Shown: positions 55,640 through 64,000 of the stretch, piece after piece
How positions within the stretch are numbered: the first letter of the stretch is position 1
Layout: the number at the start of each line of letters is the position of its first letter
Origin: Glandiceps talaboti
Lineage: Eukaryota > Hemichordata > Enteropneusta > Spengelidae
Assembly (NCBI RefSeq): GCF_964340395.1
Contig: NC_135559.1
Location: 7,194,759 to 7,258,758, forward strand
DNA: 64,000 nucleotides
Direction: 5' to 3'
Notes under the pieces: model-generated
Told to the model about the DNA's origin: nothing
Databases searched by the model: none
Seen by the model: the letters and a program-made list of their open reading frames with translations, nothing else
Translations under genes and position numbers: made by a program

Positions 55640-56970
55640 AATTTTTCAGTGAAAATACAGTTTAGAAATTCACAAACCTCTAAATCTTCTGTATTTTGCT
55701 GTTCACCTTCCTCTCCATATTCATCCTGGACTGGAGTGCTTCCGCCTGGAAAAGCAATTCACAAAAATGTCACCAATGGCAATTTCAATTTATTATTATA
55801 TAAGAAGTTGTGCAATCTGATTAAAATCTTATGTATGTAGTGAATACAGCTTGATTTCTTCATTTACCTCTTATTTCCTTCATTTATTGTCATTTGTTCT
55901 TTTTTGTTCCGTGAGTGTGCACCTCTTCCTACATTTTGACATGATAGTATAGAGTTCACATTCAAATCCCACATGTTAAGTTACCCCCTCAACCAATGAG
56001 AATGCATCTTTACGCTGAAAACTTACAACCTACAGAACAACACTCTCTTTGAACTGAGCTCAAGAGCAGAGTGCTAACAGCAATGTTATTGTTTTGGTGG
56101 ATTTGTTTATTTTCAATGTCAATCCTACAGTGTTAACTGTGAGGTGGATTTTAATTGGCTATGCATACATGCGAGGATTGAATGTGAACTCCTAGTCCAT
56201 AGTATGGTATTGAGTCAGATGTAGGAATTTTGAGGCACTCACTCTCAGTGCTACAAAATTGAAAACAAACAACAATAATCAAAGGATATGGAGGTAAGAT
56301 TTCGAGCTGTATTCTACATTAGATTTAATCAGATTGGAAGTCGTTGTGCTTAGTTATATTCCATTTTGAATATTCGAAATGTATCCAAACATGGAGCATA
56401 GACCACCACGTTGGTGGAGGGTCTATGCATATGGAGGTAGTCCTTCAGGCTTCCTACCGCCATGATCCATACATGGAAGTATAACCCACGTGGGTTATAC
56501 CATGATCCATATAAACTGTACTCGACACGAGTTGTCAGTGATAGTCAATGTTGAATTTTCTGAAACGATAATGGACTAGAATGGAGAAAATGATAACGAG
56601 TGAACCTTCATTTTACAATTATATTGAAGACGACACGTTATGAACATTTTCATTTCTGTCAAGAGTTCAATGCCCTTTCCTTGATTCCTTGTCAACAAAG
56701 GTTGAAATGGGAGACTACATCGCCTGATCGGTACTAATCAGGACACGAAAGCTTTATACACAATTCTTTGTATACAGTGTGATCCACAGCCAAACTATAC
56801 ACATGAACCAAGGAAGTAGAACCCCACTACTTCCATGCATGAACTGACTTTGAAAGAGTTATGGCCCAAGAGGAAGCATCACACGACGCTATGTCAACGA
56901 AACGACGACGGGCCTAGAATTATGGGTTTTTGACGGTCTTACCTTCGCTTTCCTCGTATTCGGCTTCCAT
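45893..56970 (-). CDS. IWS1: IWS1/SPN1 transcription elongation factor
   Basis: Fifteen exons (56943-56970, 55678-55745, 53765-54947, 53268-53442, 52326-52389, 51663-51714, 50946-51105, 50411-50558, 50206-50288, 49445-49574, 48647-48764, 47942-48050, 47641-47700, 46797-46908, 45893-46021) join to 872 codons plus TAA with matching phases. Residues 1-580 are acidic and low-complexity. An E-E-E-E-F-E-G-F sequence near 501-508 fits the LEDGF/p75 integrase-binding-domain motif. Residues about 580-740 form the conserved TFIIS N-terminal-like core ([57 protein letters not shown]). The C-terminus ([54 protein letters not shown]) is diagnostic of IWS1. IWS1 binds SPT6 on elongating RNA polymerase II and links transcription to mRNA export and H3K36 methylation. 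Length is close to the human protein (about 820). Confidence 0.95.
46797..46908 (-). CDS. IWS1: IWS1 exon 14
   Basis: 112 bases, phase 2-0, encoding [20 protein letters not shown] and [17 protein letters not shown]. Confidence 0.95.
47641..47700 (-). CDS. IWS1: IWS1 exon 13
   Basis: 60 bases, phase 2-2, encoding [20 protein letters not shown]. Confidence 0.85.
47942..48050 (-). CDS. IWS1: IWS1 exon 12
   Basis: 109 bases, phase 1-2, encoding [20 protein letters not shown] and MPKRRRL. A 37-bp minisatellite begins within about 10 bases of its acceptor. Confidence 0.95.
48060..48290. repeat. 37-bp minisatellite, about 6 units
   Basis: Units of ACCATAGTAGGTGTAAGTTA and CCAGGTGTTATATAATT with few differences, in IWS1 intron 11 directly upstream of the exon 12 acceptor. 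Confidence 0.94.
48647..48764 (-). CDS. IWS1: IWS1 exon 11
   Basis: 118 bases, phase 0-1, encoding [20 protein letters not shown] and NRDLAGKLI. Confidence 0.95.
49445..49574 (-). CDS. IWS1: IWS1 exon 10
   Basis: 130 bases, phase 2-0, encoding [20 protein letters not shown] and [13 protein letters not shown], core TFIIS-N helices. Confidence 0.95.
49640..50180 (-). repeat. tandem array of the dispersed ~67-bp repeat
   Basis: Roughly eight diverged units of AGAAATAAGTCTGACTGGAC, TTTT, TAAGTTGATAGCAGTAATCA and ATACAAGTGTACTAAAGG. It fills most of IWS1 intron 9. It is the expanded form of the repeat seen at 19095 and 35353. Confidence 0.92.
50206..50288 (-). CDS. IWS1: IWS1 exon 9
   Basis: 83 bases, phase 0-2, encoding [20 protein letters not shown]. 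Confidence 0.92.
50411..50558 (-). CDS. IWS1: IWS1 exon 8: start of conserved core
   Basis: 148 bases, phase 2-0, encoding [20 protein letters not shown] and [20 protein letters not shown]. Confidence 0.95.
50946..51105 (-). CDS. IWS1: IWS1 exon 7
   Basis: 160 bases, phase 1-2, acidic ([20 protein letters not shown]), ending in ELRKQSG. Confidence 0.88.
51663..51714 (-). CDS. IWS1: IWS1 exon 6: second half of the IBM-like motif
   Basis: 52 bases, phase 0-1, encoding [17 protein letters not shown]. The leading GF completes E-x-E-x-F-x-G-F across the intron. Confidence 0.83.
52326..52389 (-). CDS. IWS1: IWS1 exon 5: first half of the IBM-like motif
   Basis: 64 bases, phase 2-0, encoding [20 protein letters not shown] and a final E. 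Confidence 0.85.
52571..52670. repeat. solo end of the TTAA MITE family
   Basis: GTGAAATCATGAAATGACTC, CAGAACCCAAAGTTTACGAA and the terminal GGCATTCTCCTTTC. Confidence 0.7.
53268..53442 (-). CDS. IWS1: IWS1 exon 4
   Basis: 175 bases, phase 1-2, acidic with a basic KQSKKR patch ([20 protein letters not shown]), possibly part of a nuclear localisation signal. Confidence 0.88.
53765..54947 (-). CDS. IWS1: IWS1 exon 3: giant acidic exon
   Basis: 1183 bases, phase 0-1, about 394 codons made mostly of E, D, S, G, Q and A. I find one lysine (SEKDGEE) and no Cys, Phe or Trp. Unit-like phrases such as EVASDGE and GEVQ recur. The reverse strand is also open because codons are purine-rich; that frame is not a gene. 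Confidence 0.9.
55140..55220. repeat. decayed end of the TAGACTG MITE family
   Basis: GAGCGTACTCCGTCATGGCA followed by TACCTTATAGCCTAG resembles the right end of the elements at 33034 and 43189. Confidence 0.45.
55588..55637. repeat. (GT)n microsatellite
   Basis: GT run about 40 bases beyond the donor of IWS1 exon 2. Confidence 0.95.
55678..55745 (-). CDS. IWS1: IWS1 exon 2
   Basis: 68 bases, phase 1-0, encoding [20 protein letters not shown]. The donor GTTTGT is weak but is the one that keeps the frame into exon 3. Confidence 0.72.
56396..56428. repeat. imperfect CATAGACC palindrome
   Basis: GCATAGACCACCACG faces TTGGTGGAGGGTCTATGC. A separate perfect 22-bp palindrome (GTATAACCCAC / GTGGGTTATAC) lies at 56479-56500. 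Confidence 0.88.
56943..56970 (-). CDS. IWS1: IWS1 exon 1 (start)
   Basis: ATG at 56968-56970 starts MEAEYEESE; donor GTAAGA, phase 1. This short acidic start followed by a phase-1 intron joins exon 2 in frame. Confidence 0.8.
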
Positions 56971-56999
56971 ATGTAGTGTAAAAAATTGTGCGGTGTATT

Positions 57000-57130
57000 T
57001 GGCTGAGATTTATGTCTTCAACGGATTCTCCTCCAAGAAAATATACGCAAGGAAGAGTGCTACACTGAAGACAACAGATGCTAGCTGAACCGGAAATGGC
57101 GTCTATGGAGTGAAGCTACTGTTAGAATCA
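57000..57130 (-). promoter_or_regulatory. IWS1: IWS1 5'UTR and promoter-proximal region
   Basis: Just upstream of the IWS1 start. ACCGGAAAT at about 57089 resembles an ETS/GABP site, often near starts of TATA-less housekeeping genes. Speculative. Confidence 0.35.
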
Positions 57131-57829
57131 GAGTTGTTATAATATCCGAGACCTAGCATGGCCACAAATTAAGAAGGCCTTATGTAATTCGTTTGATATA
57201 TTGTTAGTCAATGATCTATTTAAATTTAATTCAATGGCCGTCCTAATTTATCTGCAAAAAATAGTACTTGTAGGGAAAACCATGCTTTGAATTTGGATAA
57301 GGATTCGTAAACAAGATTCCGATTCTGTTGACAAAGGTATTTTTTCAAAGTCTACGCCCTCAACGATCATATACTCAGTTCATATTGTTTTCCAATAAAA
57401 TATGTACACAATATTTCGATAATAGATTTGCTGAAGTGTCTGGGCTTTTTGCATTCTTTATCAAAAAGAATATATATTCTTTTTTTAATTATATAAACAC
57501 AAGTGTGTTCTTTTGTATTATTCAAAAATAATGACCTGAGTGGTTGATTATGGGTGAACGCGTATATAAAACTCATTAAAATCATTAACAAACTCCAAAA
57601 AATTGAAGAGTATGAGACTTAAAATATAAATCTCCCAATTATATGTAAAAAAGGATTGGTGCCAGACTAATTCGATAATGCAAAACTTACAATATGGCAA
57701 ATATTTTATTTACTGTTGCAATTGATTGTTTAGGACATGCAATATTTGATCAGGAAATATATCGATGAGACGGGATTTAAAAACTTGTAACCTCAAGTTC
57801 AAAGTTGTGTTCCATTCCATTTGTATTAT

Positions 57830-58170
57830 AGACTAGAGGGTGTCATTCTCTTCTTAAAGATGGTATAATGTTATTCTACACTCTAATGAGAGTAAAGAGT
57901 GTCATTCCTGACACAGTTTTCATAAAGTACGTCCAATATATGCTGCCAATCCCGGCACATTTGAAACACCGATAGTATCGTTTGTCATATATATTATACT
58001 GAGAGTAGAGAGGATGTCACTCCACTTTTCATAGAGTAGAGTGTCACTCCACACTCTAATTATAATAAAAGGTGTCATTCCACCTTCTAAACATAGAATC
58101 GTCGTGCCATTGTATAGGGTGTTATTCCACACACTATATATATAGTAAAGAGTGTCATTCTTTTTCTGTC
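57830..58170. repeat. degenerate tandem repeat
   Basis: Five or six diverged units around GAGTGTCATTCCACACTCTA at 40-75 base intervals. Confidence 0.75.
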
Positions 58171-58293
58171 ATTCCATTTGTATATTTTTCATTTTTATTT
58201 ATAGGGCTTGGGACAAACCCTGGAGGAGGAAGAACAATACCATGAATTAGTCATTACTGTGTTTAGGTTCAGACGACACTGTTTTATCCCATT

Positions 58294-58325
58294 CATAGAC
58301 AGTGGAGGGGCCTCCGCTGTCTATG
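58294..58325. repeat. near-perfect 32-bp palindrome, CATAGAC family
   Basis: CATAGACAGTGGAGGG faces GCCTCCGCTGTCTATG, with two mismatches in 16 pairs. Confidence 0.9.
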
Positions 58326-58789
58326 GTTTTATATGCCATATATGATATGACCCCAAGCTCTGGTTTGCAAGAATATCAGTTCGTCGCTTATCAGACTGGT
58401 TTCTGTTTTCTTTGGTACTCTAAGAAATTATTGAATCATATATGTATCCGGAGTCGTATATACTTTTCATATGTTTTAGAATGGATATGATCACAGCGCC
58501 CTCTTGTACGACATGACGGCAATCCTAAAAGTATTCGATCGGTCCGGAACCGCGCCATTCACACACGTCTTGAACTTTTCGAAAATTAGCATTTGAATTA
58601 ACTGATTGTATACGTAGAGATTGTTATGGGATTTAGTAGTCACCCTTTCTGTTTTAAGAAAGGTGTACACAACTGTTACGTAACATAGTAGGGTGACGAT
58701 ATTTACGAGCATCATTGGGGAATTTTGTGCCAGACACTTTCGTGTTACACTGCGCTTGTGTGCTCTACCGTACGACACGTCAACAGTCG

Positions 58790-58850
58790 CCAGTCGTTAC
58801 CATGCATTCGTAGCCATGGTAATAGATCAGACCAACTGTTGTTGAATGTG
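58790..58850 (+). other. candidate non-coding first exon of the right-hand gene
   Basis: Ends at a good donor (GAATGTG then GTGAGTAA) at 58851. The only ATG frame is very short. Its link to the exon after 60777 is inferred from strand and splice sites only. Confidence 0.35.
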
Positions 58851-60443
58851 GTGAGTAAAACTTTAGATGTTTATCTCTGTTAAACCCAAATAAAACTTCG
58901 CATTAAATTTTTAATGGCGTATGTTTGGAAATGCCATCATTGGCGAGCCAGCGCGTAATACGATGTGCGCAACGTAGAGAATGGCGAAAACTCGACTCAG
59001 AACTGTTCTGTCGAAAGTGATACATCGTATCTTTTCCTTTTATAATACCGATACAGTGCATGAGCTGACGTTGCGTTGCAAATGAGCATCAAACAAATTA
59101 TCATGTATTATTTATAAGTTGTTATTATTATTAGTTCTGTACATGAATTTGATTACCTAGAGTGATAACAACTGTGTTTTTGGCCCGTATGATCAAGGTG
59201 ATTCGAATGTATTAAAATTTGTAAAGCCCTAGCCGACACGAACACAACCTCAAACACTCGGGACGAGGTACGTCGACACCTGGGTATCCCGGCAATGCAA
59301 GGGGTCCCTGGGCATAAAAATAAGTTCGGTCAACCGACCTGTCAGAATCGATCCCATGTCCGATTTCAGGATTTTCAGTTTTCGGGGGCGGGGTCAAATT
59401 CTTCCAACAAAACATGCGATGGGGGAGGGGGTTCCAAAATATCTATGTTTAATGGCGAGAGAGGGTATTGTTGAACCCCCCCCCCGTCATCTCTTTGACA
59501 TGAAATTTTTACTGAAAATGAATTTAAAACGAGTTACAACTCTACCAGTTATCCAAAAAAAATCTGACCTCGAGTACGTGTAGCTAAAGCATCATTGTAT
59601 ATGTTGCCGTGTCACCAGAGATATCAACAGTGCGTACCGTACGGGAACGTAGTCTAGTTCCTATACGGCATCATTACGATTTAAGGCCCGCCGGTTACAC
59701 GAGGCAACTCGACGAGCAACCTAGTAGCTAGTCCATAGAGGTGACGAACACCTATAAACGTGGACCCCAAAACAAACAAATATACATACATAGAAATGAT
59801 GTTTTTCTTGAAATAAGTGTTAGAGTGGCCATATGGATGAGGATTAGGTATTTATTTTGTATTTTAAATTTATAAAACAATTTCATCATGGCGTCCTACT
59901 TGAAAAATCAATATGAAATAACATATTGTCAAGTCTGTGTATAACTCAATAAATTGCAAAAGACTGATCGATATGTGTAAATAGTTATTGTTCGTATAAT
60001 AGAAACCGTCGCGCGATAGCGATAGTTGCAAGTGATAGTTACAGGTAGGAATGAATTCCCCGGAGGATAAATACGTGACATATTATTGAAAGATATTGAT
60101 TTTTAACTTTTAAGAGACAGGTAGTGTTAAATTACGTTACTGTTTAACTGTCACGTGTGTGAATTTAATAGCGCTTCCAATCAAATACATCAAACTTTAT
60201 TAATTGAACGTGATTTCTCGGTCGATACTTTCAATGTATTTTCATTTCATTATTGTCCTCAAATCCGACCATACATTCTATAGTACTTCCATTTGTAGGT
60301 TTTGAATATTCTTCTGTTGCAGTGTTGGTTACAATACCCCCCCCCCCTTCAAGAGTATATTAATGGCAAACCACCCATGAAACTATGTGTACTACGTTTA
60401 TTGCTGCACCGATTCATGTCTGTCACATACCCTCGCTGTCCGA

Positions 60444-60448
<5 letters not shown>

Positions 60449-60517
<69 letters not shown>
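60449..60517. repeat. (GTCT)n microsatellite
   Basis: About 17 GTCT units; frames through it are artefacts. Confidence 0.95.
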
Positions 60518-60776
60518 TAGTCTTGCTGCTAGACGTTCGGGCTTTCTTTCGATGCTATAACTATAAGCGAACGAAGTTCGCATGTGAGGGCTTGCCCGAA
60601 TGTTCCATCCTCGATAGCGTTGTTCGGCTGTGTGTCGTATTTTATCGGAAGAACATCCGAGGGCTAGCTGATAGACTAGACATTACCAGACTCTTTGTCT
60701 GATCTTTGACTAGTCTTGTGATGTTATGCTTTTATAATTTGATAATGAATTCTTCTTGTATGTATTGTATTTTCAG

Positions 60777-61347
60777 GTTATTTCGACAACAGTCGCCGTT
60801 AACGAAGAAGAGAGTCTACGTTGTCAAGCAACAAGTTGTGTGCAGAAAGTCGTTGATGTTATCGAGTTGACCGTGTGATGTGACGTAACAGTTAATTGGG
60901 ATACCTTGATAATTATTGCCGTGAAACGTTGACGTTACAATAGACATTGTTAAACTAAAATCTAATGAGATAGTGGTAATTCTATTTTCTATTGTTTTAC
61001 AAAAAAAGCTGGACCCCTGGAGATTTATTTAATGACGGCATTCAGTCATTTGGCTCGCTAAATGTCCAGACAATAAGAACTGTCAGAATTTGGGAAACAT
61101 TTTGTTTCGGCAGAGTAAAATTGCCTCCGACTGCCTTGGATGAAACTATGGTGGCCATTTCAAAGAAGCTGGTGATCCTATCCGTGGTTTACAGCGCCCT
61201 CACAGTTGCTTTCTTTAGTGGGTTTTTGAAGGCAAGATCCATACACCGTGAACTAAGCAGCATTGCAGGAACAGTGGAGGTAAACAAACGAGACAAACGT
61301 ATGGAAGAAAAAAAGCCCACTGTCGTACCAATACAGACATTGCAATC
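60777..61347 (+). CDS. first coding exon of an unidentified type II membrane protein (coding from 61148)
   Basis: Acceptor at 60776 (GTATTTTCAG) and donor at 61348 (TTGCAATC then GTAAGT). ATG at 61148-61150 in the context AACTATGG opens MVAISKK, a hydrophobic anchor of about 20 residues (LVILSVVYSALTVAFFSGFL) and a basic, probably luminal stem (KARSIHRELSSIAG, KRDKRMEEKKP). This layout is typical of Golgi or ER type II enzymes, but no family motif is visible in the 66 or so residues. The frame is also open upstream to about 60992 without an ATG. Alternatively the exon could start at 61009. The rest of the gene must lie to the right, probably outside the window. Confidence 0.5.
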
Positions 61348-61389
61348 GTAAGTTTTTGATATAAAACACTTGTTTCACAAAACGTTTCC

Positions 61390-61393
<4 letters not shown>

Positions 61394-61441
<48 letters not shown>
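61394..61441. repeat. (CT)n microsatellite
   Basis: CT run about 45 bases after the donor of the type II membrane protein exon. Confidence 0.95.
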
Positions 61442-61444
<3 letters not shown>

Positions 61445-61759
61445 ATGTAAACTCAACTTGAAATGTTTGCCATCATTCATGTGGTTTGTTTTGACATCCT
61501 TGTCAAGCATTGAAAAAAAAAATCGACCTACCTACCCAGTGATGGGATAGGTTGCCCGTTGAACAGTTTTTTTTAAAAATTGTTTTGGCCTGAAGAAGTG
61601 AATGGTAATCGTTCATCACCATAACAATTGAATATCAACTGCTAGAAATTTCGTATACAGTTGCTAAAAAAAATACATGCCACACGATTGGAAACCAATC
61701 AACAAACATGGACTCACTCTTAGTCACAGTTATTTGCTGTGACGATGTTGATGTAATGA

Positions 61760-62480
61760 AATTGAAGAGTGTATATAATTGGTTAATATGGCGATGAACG
61801 ACCTCATTTAACCCCATATGACGTCACTCATGTAAATAGGAGACTTGTAAGTTTCGATCAATCCCTGAATAATTAAAGTTCCTCTTTCGACAATGGCGAG
61901 TAGTGAGGAACCAAAGTGAGTGTAATATCCTGTGGAACGTCACAAATAGAAACGACATACACTAAAAGTTTCGGAAATCAATTCTTCCGTGACTGAAAAT
62001 TTTAAGAAGAGCGTGACCGGGAAAGGCGGTCAATAAGAAAGCGACCGTACAAGGAAGTTATTGACTCGATGTGACGTCATTAATGTAGGATATATACGAG
62101 ACTCGTAAAATATCTGTTGAATGAGGATGATTTTAAAAATGGTGGTTAAATGGAAACACAGCGTACAACACAAAGAAGGAAGTTGTTAACTTAACGTGAT
62201 GTAACTAATGAAATCGACAGACACAGTAAAAATATTGCTGTATTTAATCAGTTTTATTCTTAAAAGGGAATTACAAAAGTCCATTACGCTGAGGACACAA
62301 TTAACAACCAACAAATTCGATACGGAAGTCGTTGATTCGCTTATACAATGTAATAAATTTAACAAAGTACCGCCATATCCAGAGGAAAATTACATGTAAT
62401 AGTGAAAACAACGTACGTGACTGAGGACGTTAAACTCCATGGAATTGGTGAGTGCACGACTATACAGGAAGTTGGTTTAC
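61760..62480. repeat. degenerate ~130-bp tandem repeats
   Basis: Recurring blocks AGGAAGTTNTTNAC, TGACGTCANTNATGTA and GAGACTNGTAA at about 61820, 62050, 62180 and 62470. No coding signal is seen. Confidence 0.55.
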
Positions 62481-62499
62481 CTTCGAAAGATTGACAAGA

Positions 62500-63520
62500 T
62501 GCTGACAGCATGCGCGCAACCACTACTACAACATAATGCAAATTATATATTTTTTCTGAACGTCACAATGTTCTTTAATAATTGAAGTGCCTATATATTA
62601 AAAAAAAAATACTACCAAATTTAATTTGGGTAGTAAAACCAAAATATCTCAAATTGCTGCCTTGGCAATCTAGTTTAAAACTACCCGGTGAAAGAATAAT
62701 TGGGAAAAAAAGTGTGATCACCAAGGACATATATATGGATACATTAAAATGTTAATTCTTATTATGCTAGAAATTACTTATTCTTTTTGCTTTGTACTAT
62801 GATATAATAATTGATATAAATATGAAATATTACATATAACTGCCATGAATCTACAAGTTTAGTATTTTAAAAGATAGCGTGTCTGAAAAACAATTGTCCC
62901 CATGGCGTCCTTTTGTTTCAAATTCACGGACGGTCATTACTAGTTTTTTTACTCGTCATTTTGTTATTTACATACAGTTATGTTTAGACAATAGACATTC
63001 CACAAGTTTTCCGATTCTGTAAAGTGATTTGTAAAATCATAGACCCTGGCTCTGGCCTTGCAGTGAGACCGTTTTAAGCCGAACTCAGGGCTTTGATAAA
63101 TAAAGTCTATGTTCCAGTTACACCACCACATACATCGTATCAAAGCAGTTTATTCTTTACCACTACAATACTGGCAGACCAGGAGGATTTGATAGTAACA
63201 TGACATTTCTTTCATGGTAGAAAATATTTACAGAAATCTCTAGAAAAATGTGTATGTTTGTTGAGTGTTTGACCAGTAAATGGTTATTTAGTTGGTTTAT
63301 ACTATATGCTGTACGATACAGTCGTATTTTGTAGCTGGCACTCCGATAGATAGGCTCCGTCCTATGAATGAGAGAATTGCAGCTGTCATCCTTCGCTACT
63401 GTACATATCTGGGTGTTTATGTGTAGTTTATAAAGAAATCCAGGGACAATTGTATTTACTGTTGAAACTCAAGTTGGTTTTACCAAATTAAAGCTGTGTT
63501 AACCTTACGCTACTGTAATA
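62500..63520. other. no gene recognised
   Basis: AT-rich sequence with a weak CATAGACCCTGG...AGTCTATG inverted pair at 63039-63111. No reading frame looks coding. Confidence 0.6.
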
Positions 63521-63523
63521 ATT

Positions 63524-63744
<221 letters not shown>

Positions 63745-64000
63745 CAAAATTGGTTATCTTTCGTCATTTCCTTGCAAGTTTGGTTTGGTTTGTTTCATTT
63801 TACATTTAGTTTGGCATATGTCTTGTCTTGTTATGTTAATACAAATAATTTAGTACATGTGTACACACATTCAGAGCAGTATGATTTCCGCTCCCGTGTC
63901 GCTATACAATAATGACGAAATAATAGTTGGAAAACGTTAAATAATAACGAAGTTATACACTTTTAAAATTTAAATTTCATTTTCTTAATATATTATTTTA

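Noticed and set aside
57328-57591. Overlapping plus- and minus-strand frames between IWS1 and the right-hand gene
   Set aside because: AT-rich, no start context or domain, and no splice sites linking them to neighbours.

Overview
The window is eukaryotic, from an intron-rich animal with GT-AG introns, AT-rich non-coding DNA, very abundant microsatellites and minisatellites, and many short transposable-element remnants. The domain content suggests a marine invertebrate, most likely a non-vertebrate deuterostome such as an acorn worm, lancelet or echinoderm: an F-type lectin/LDL-A shuffled ion channel, an insect-gustatory-receptor-like 7TM protein, and an invertebrate-style cyclin B3. The sequence alone does not fix the species. 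All gene models were built by hand from reading frames, splice consensus and intron phase.

Layout. (1) 117-9589, minus: the 5' part of a DEG/ENaC-type channel gene that runs off the left edge. It encodes the cytosolic N-terminus, TM1 and the start of the ectodomain, then three LDL receptor class A modules, one complete F-type lectin (FTP) domain and the first half of a second, all joined by phase-1 introns. (2) 15560-27889, minus: a 12-exon, 536-codon seven-transmembrane protein resembling the insect gustatory receptor-like (GRL) superfamily, with a probable non-coding first exon near 30682. (3) 31541-40645, plus: a complete 10-exon cyclin B3 gene, divergent from (2) across a short CCAAT-rich promoter. 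(4) 45893-56970, minus: a complete 15-exon IWS1 (SPN1) transcription-elongation factor gene with a 394-codon, almost purely acidic exon. (5) About 58800-61347, plus: the 5' end of a gene for a small type II membrane protein of unknown identity.

The rest is introns and intergenic DNA with structured repeats. They include a palindromic duplication of several kb that places the channel's first exon in its loop, a 1.66-kb TA-flanked foldback element with its empty site in the other arm, and minisatellites seeded from a coding exon of the GRL gene. There are also several MITE families with target duplications, LINE 3' fragments, a perfect 50-bp-arm hairpin and a dispersed family of short palindromes.

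Cyclin B3 and IWS1 are housekeeping nuclear genes. The channel and the GRL are both putative sensory membrane proteins on the same strand. The most notable object is the lectin/LDL-A-bearing DEG/ENaC channel, whose second lectin domain keeps the spacing of the fucose-binding signature.
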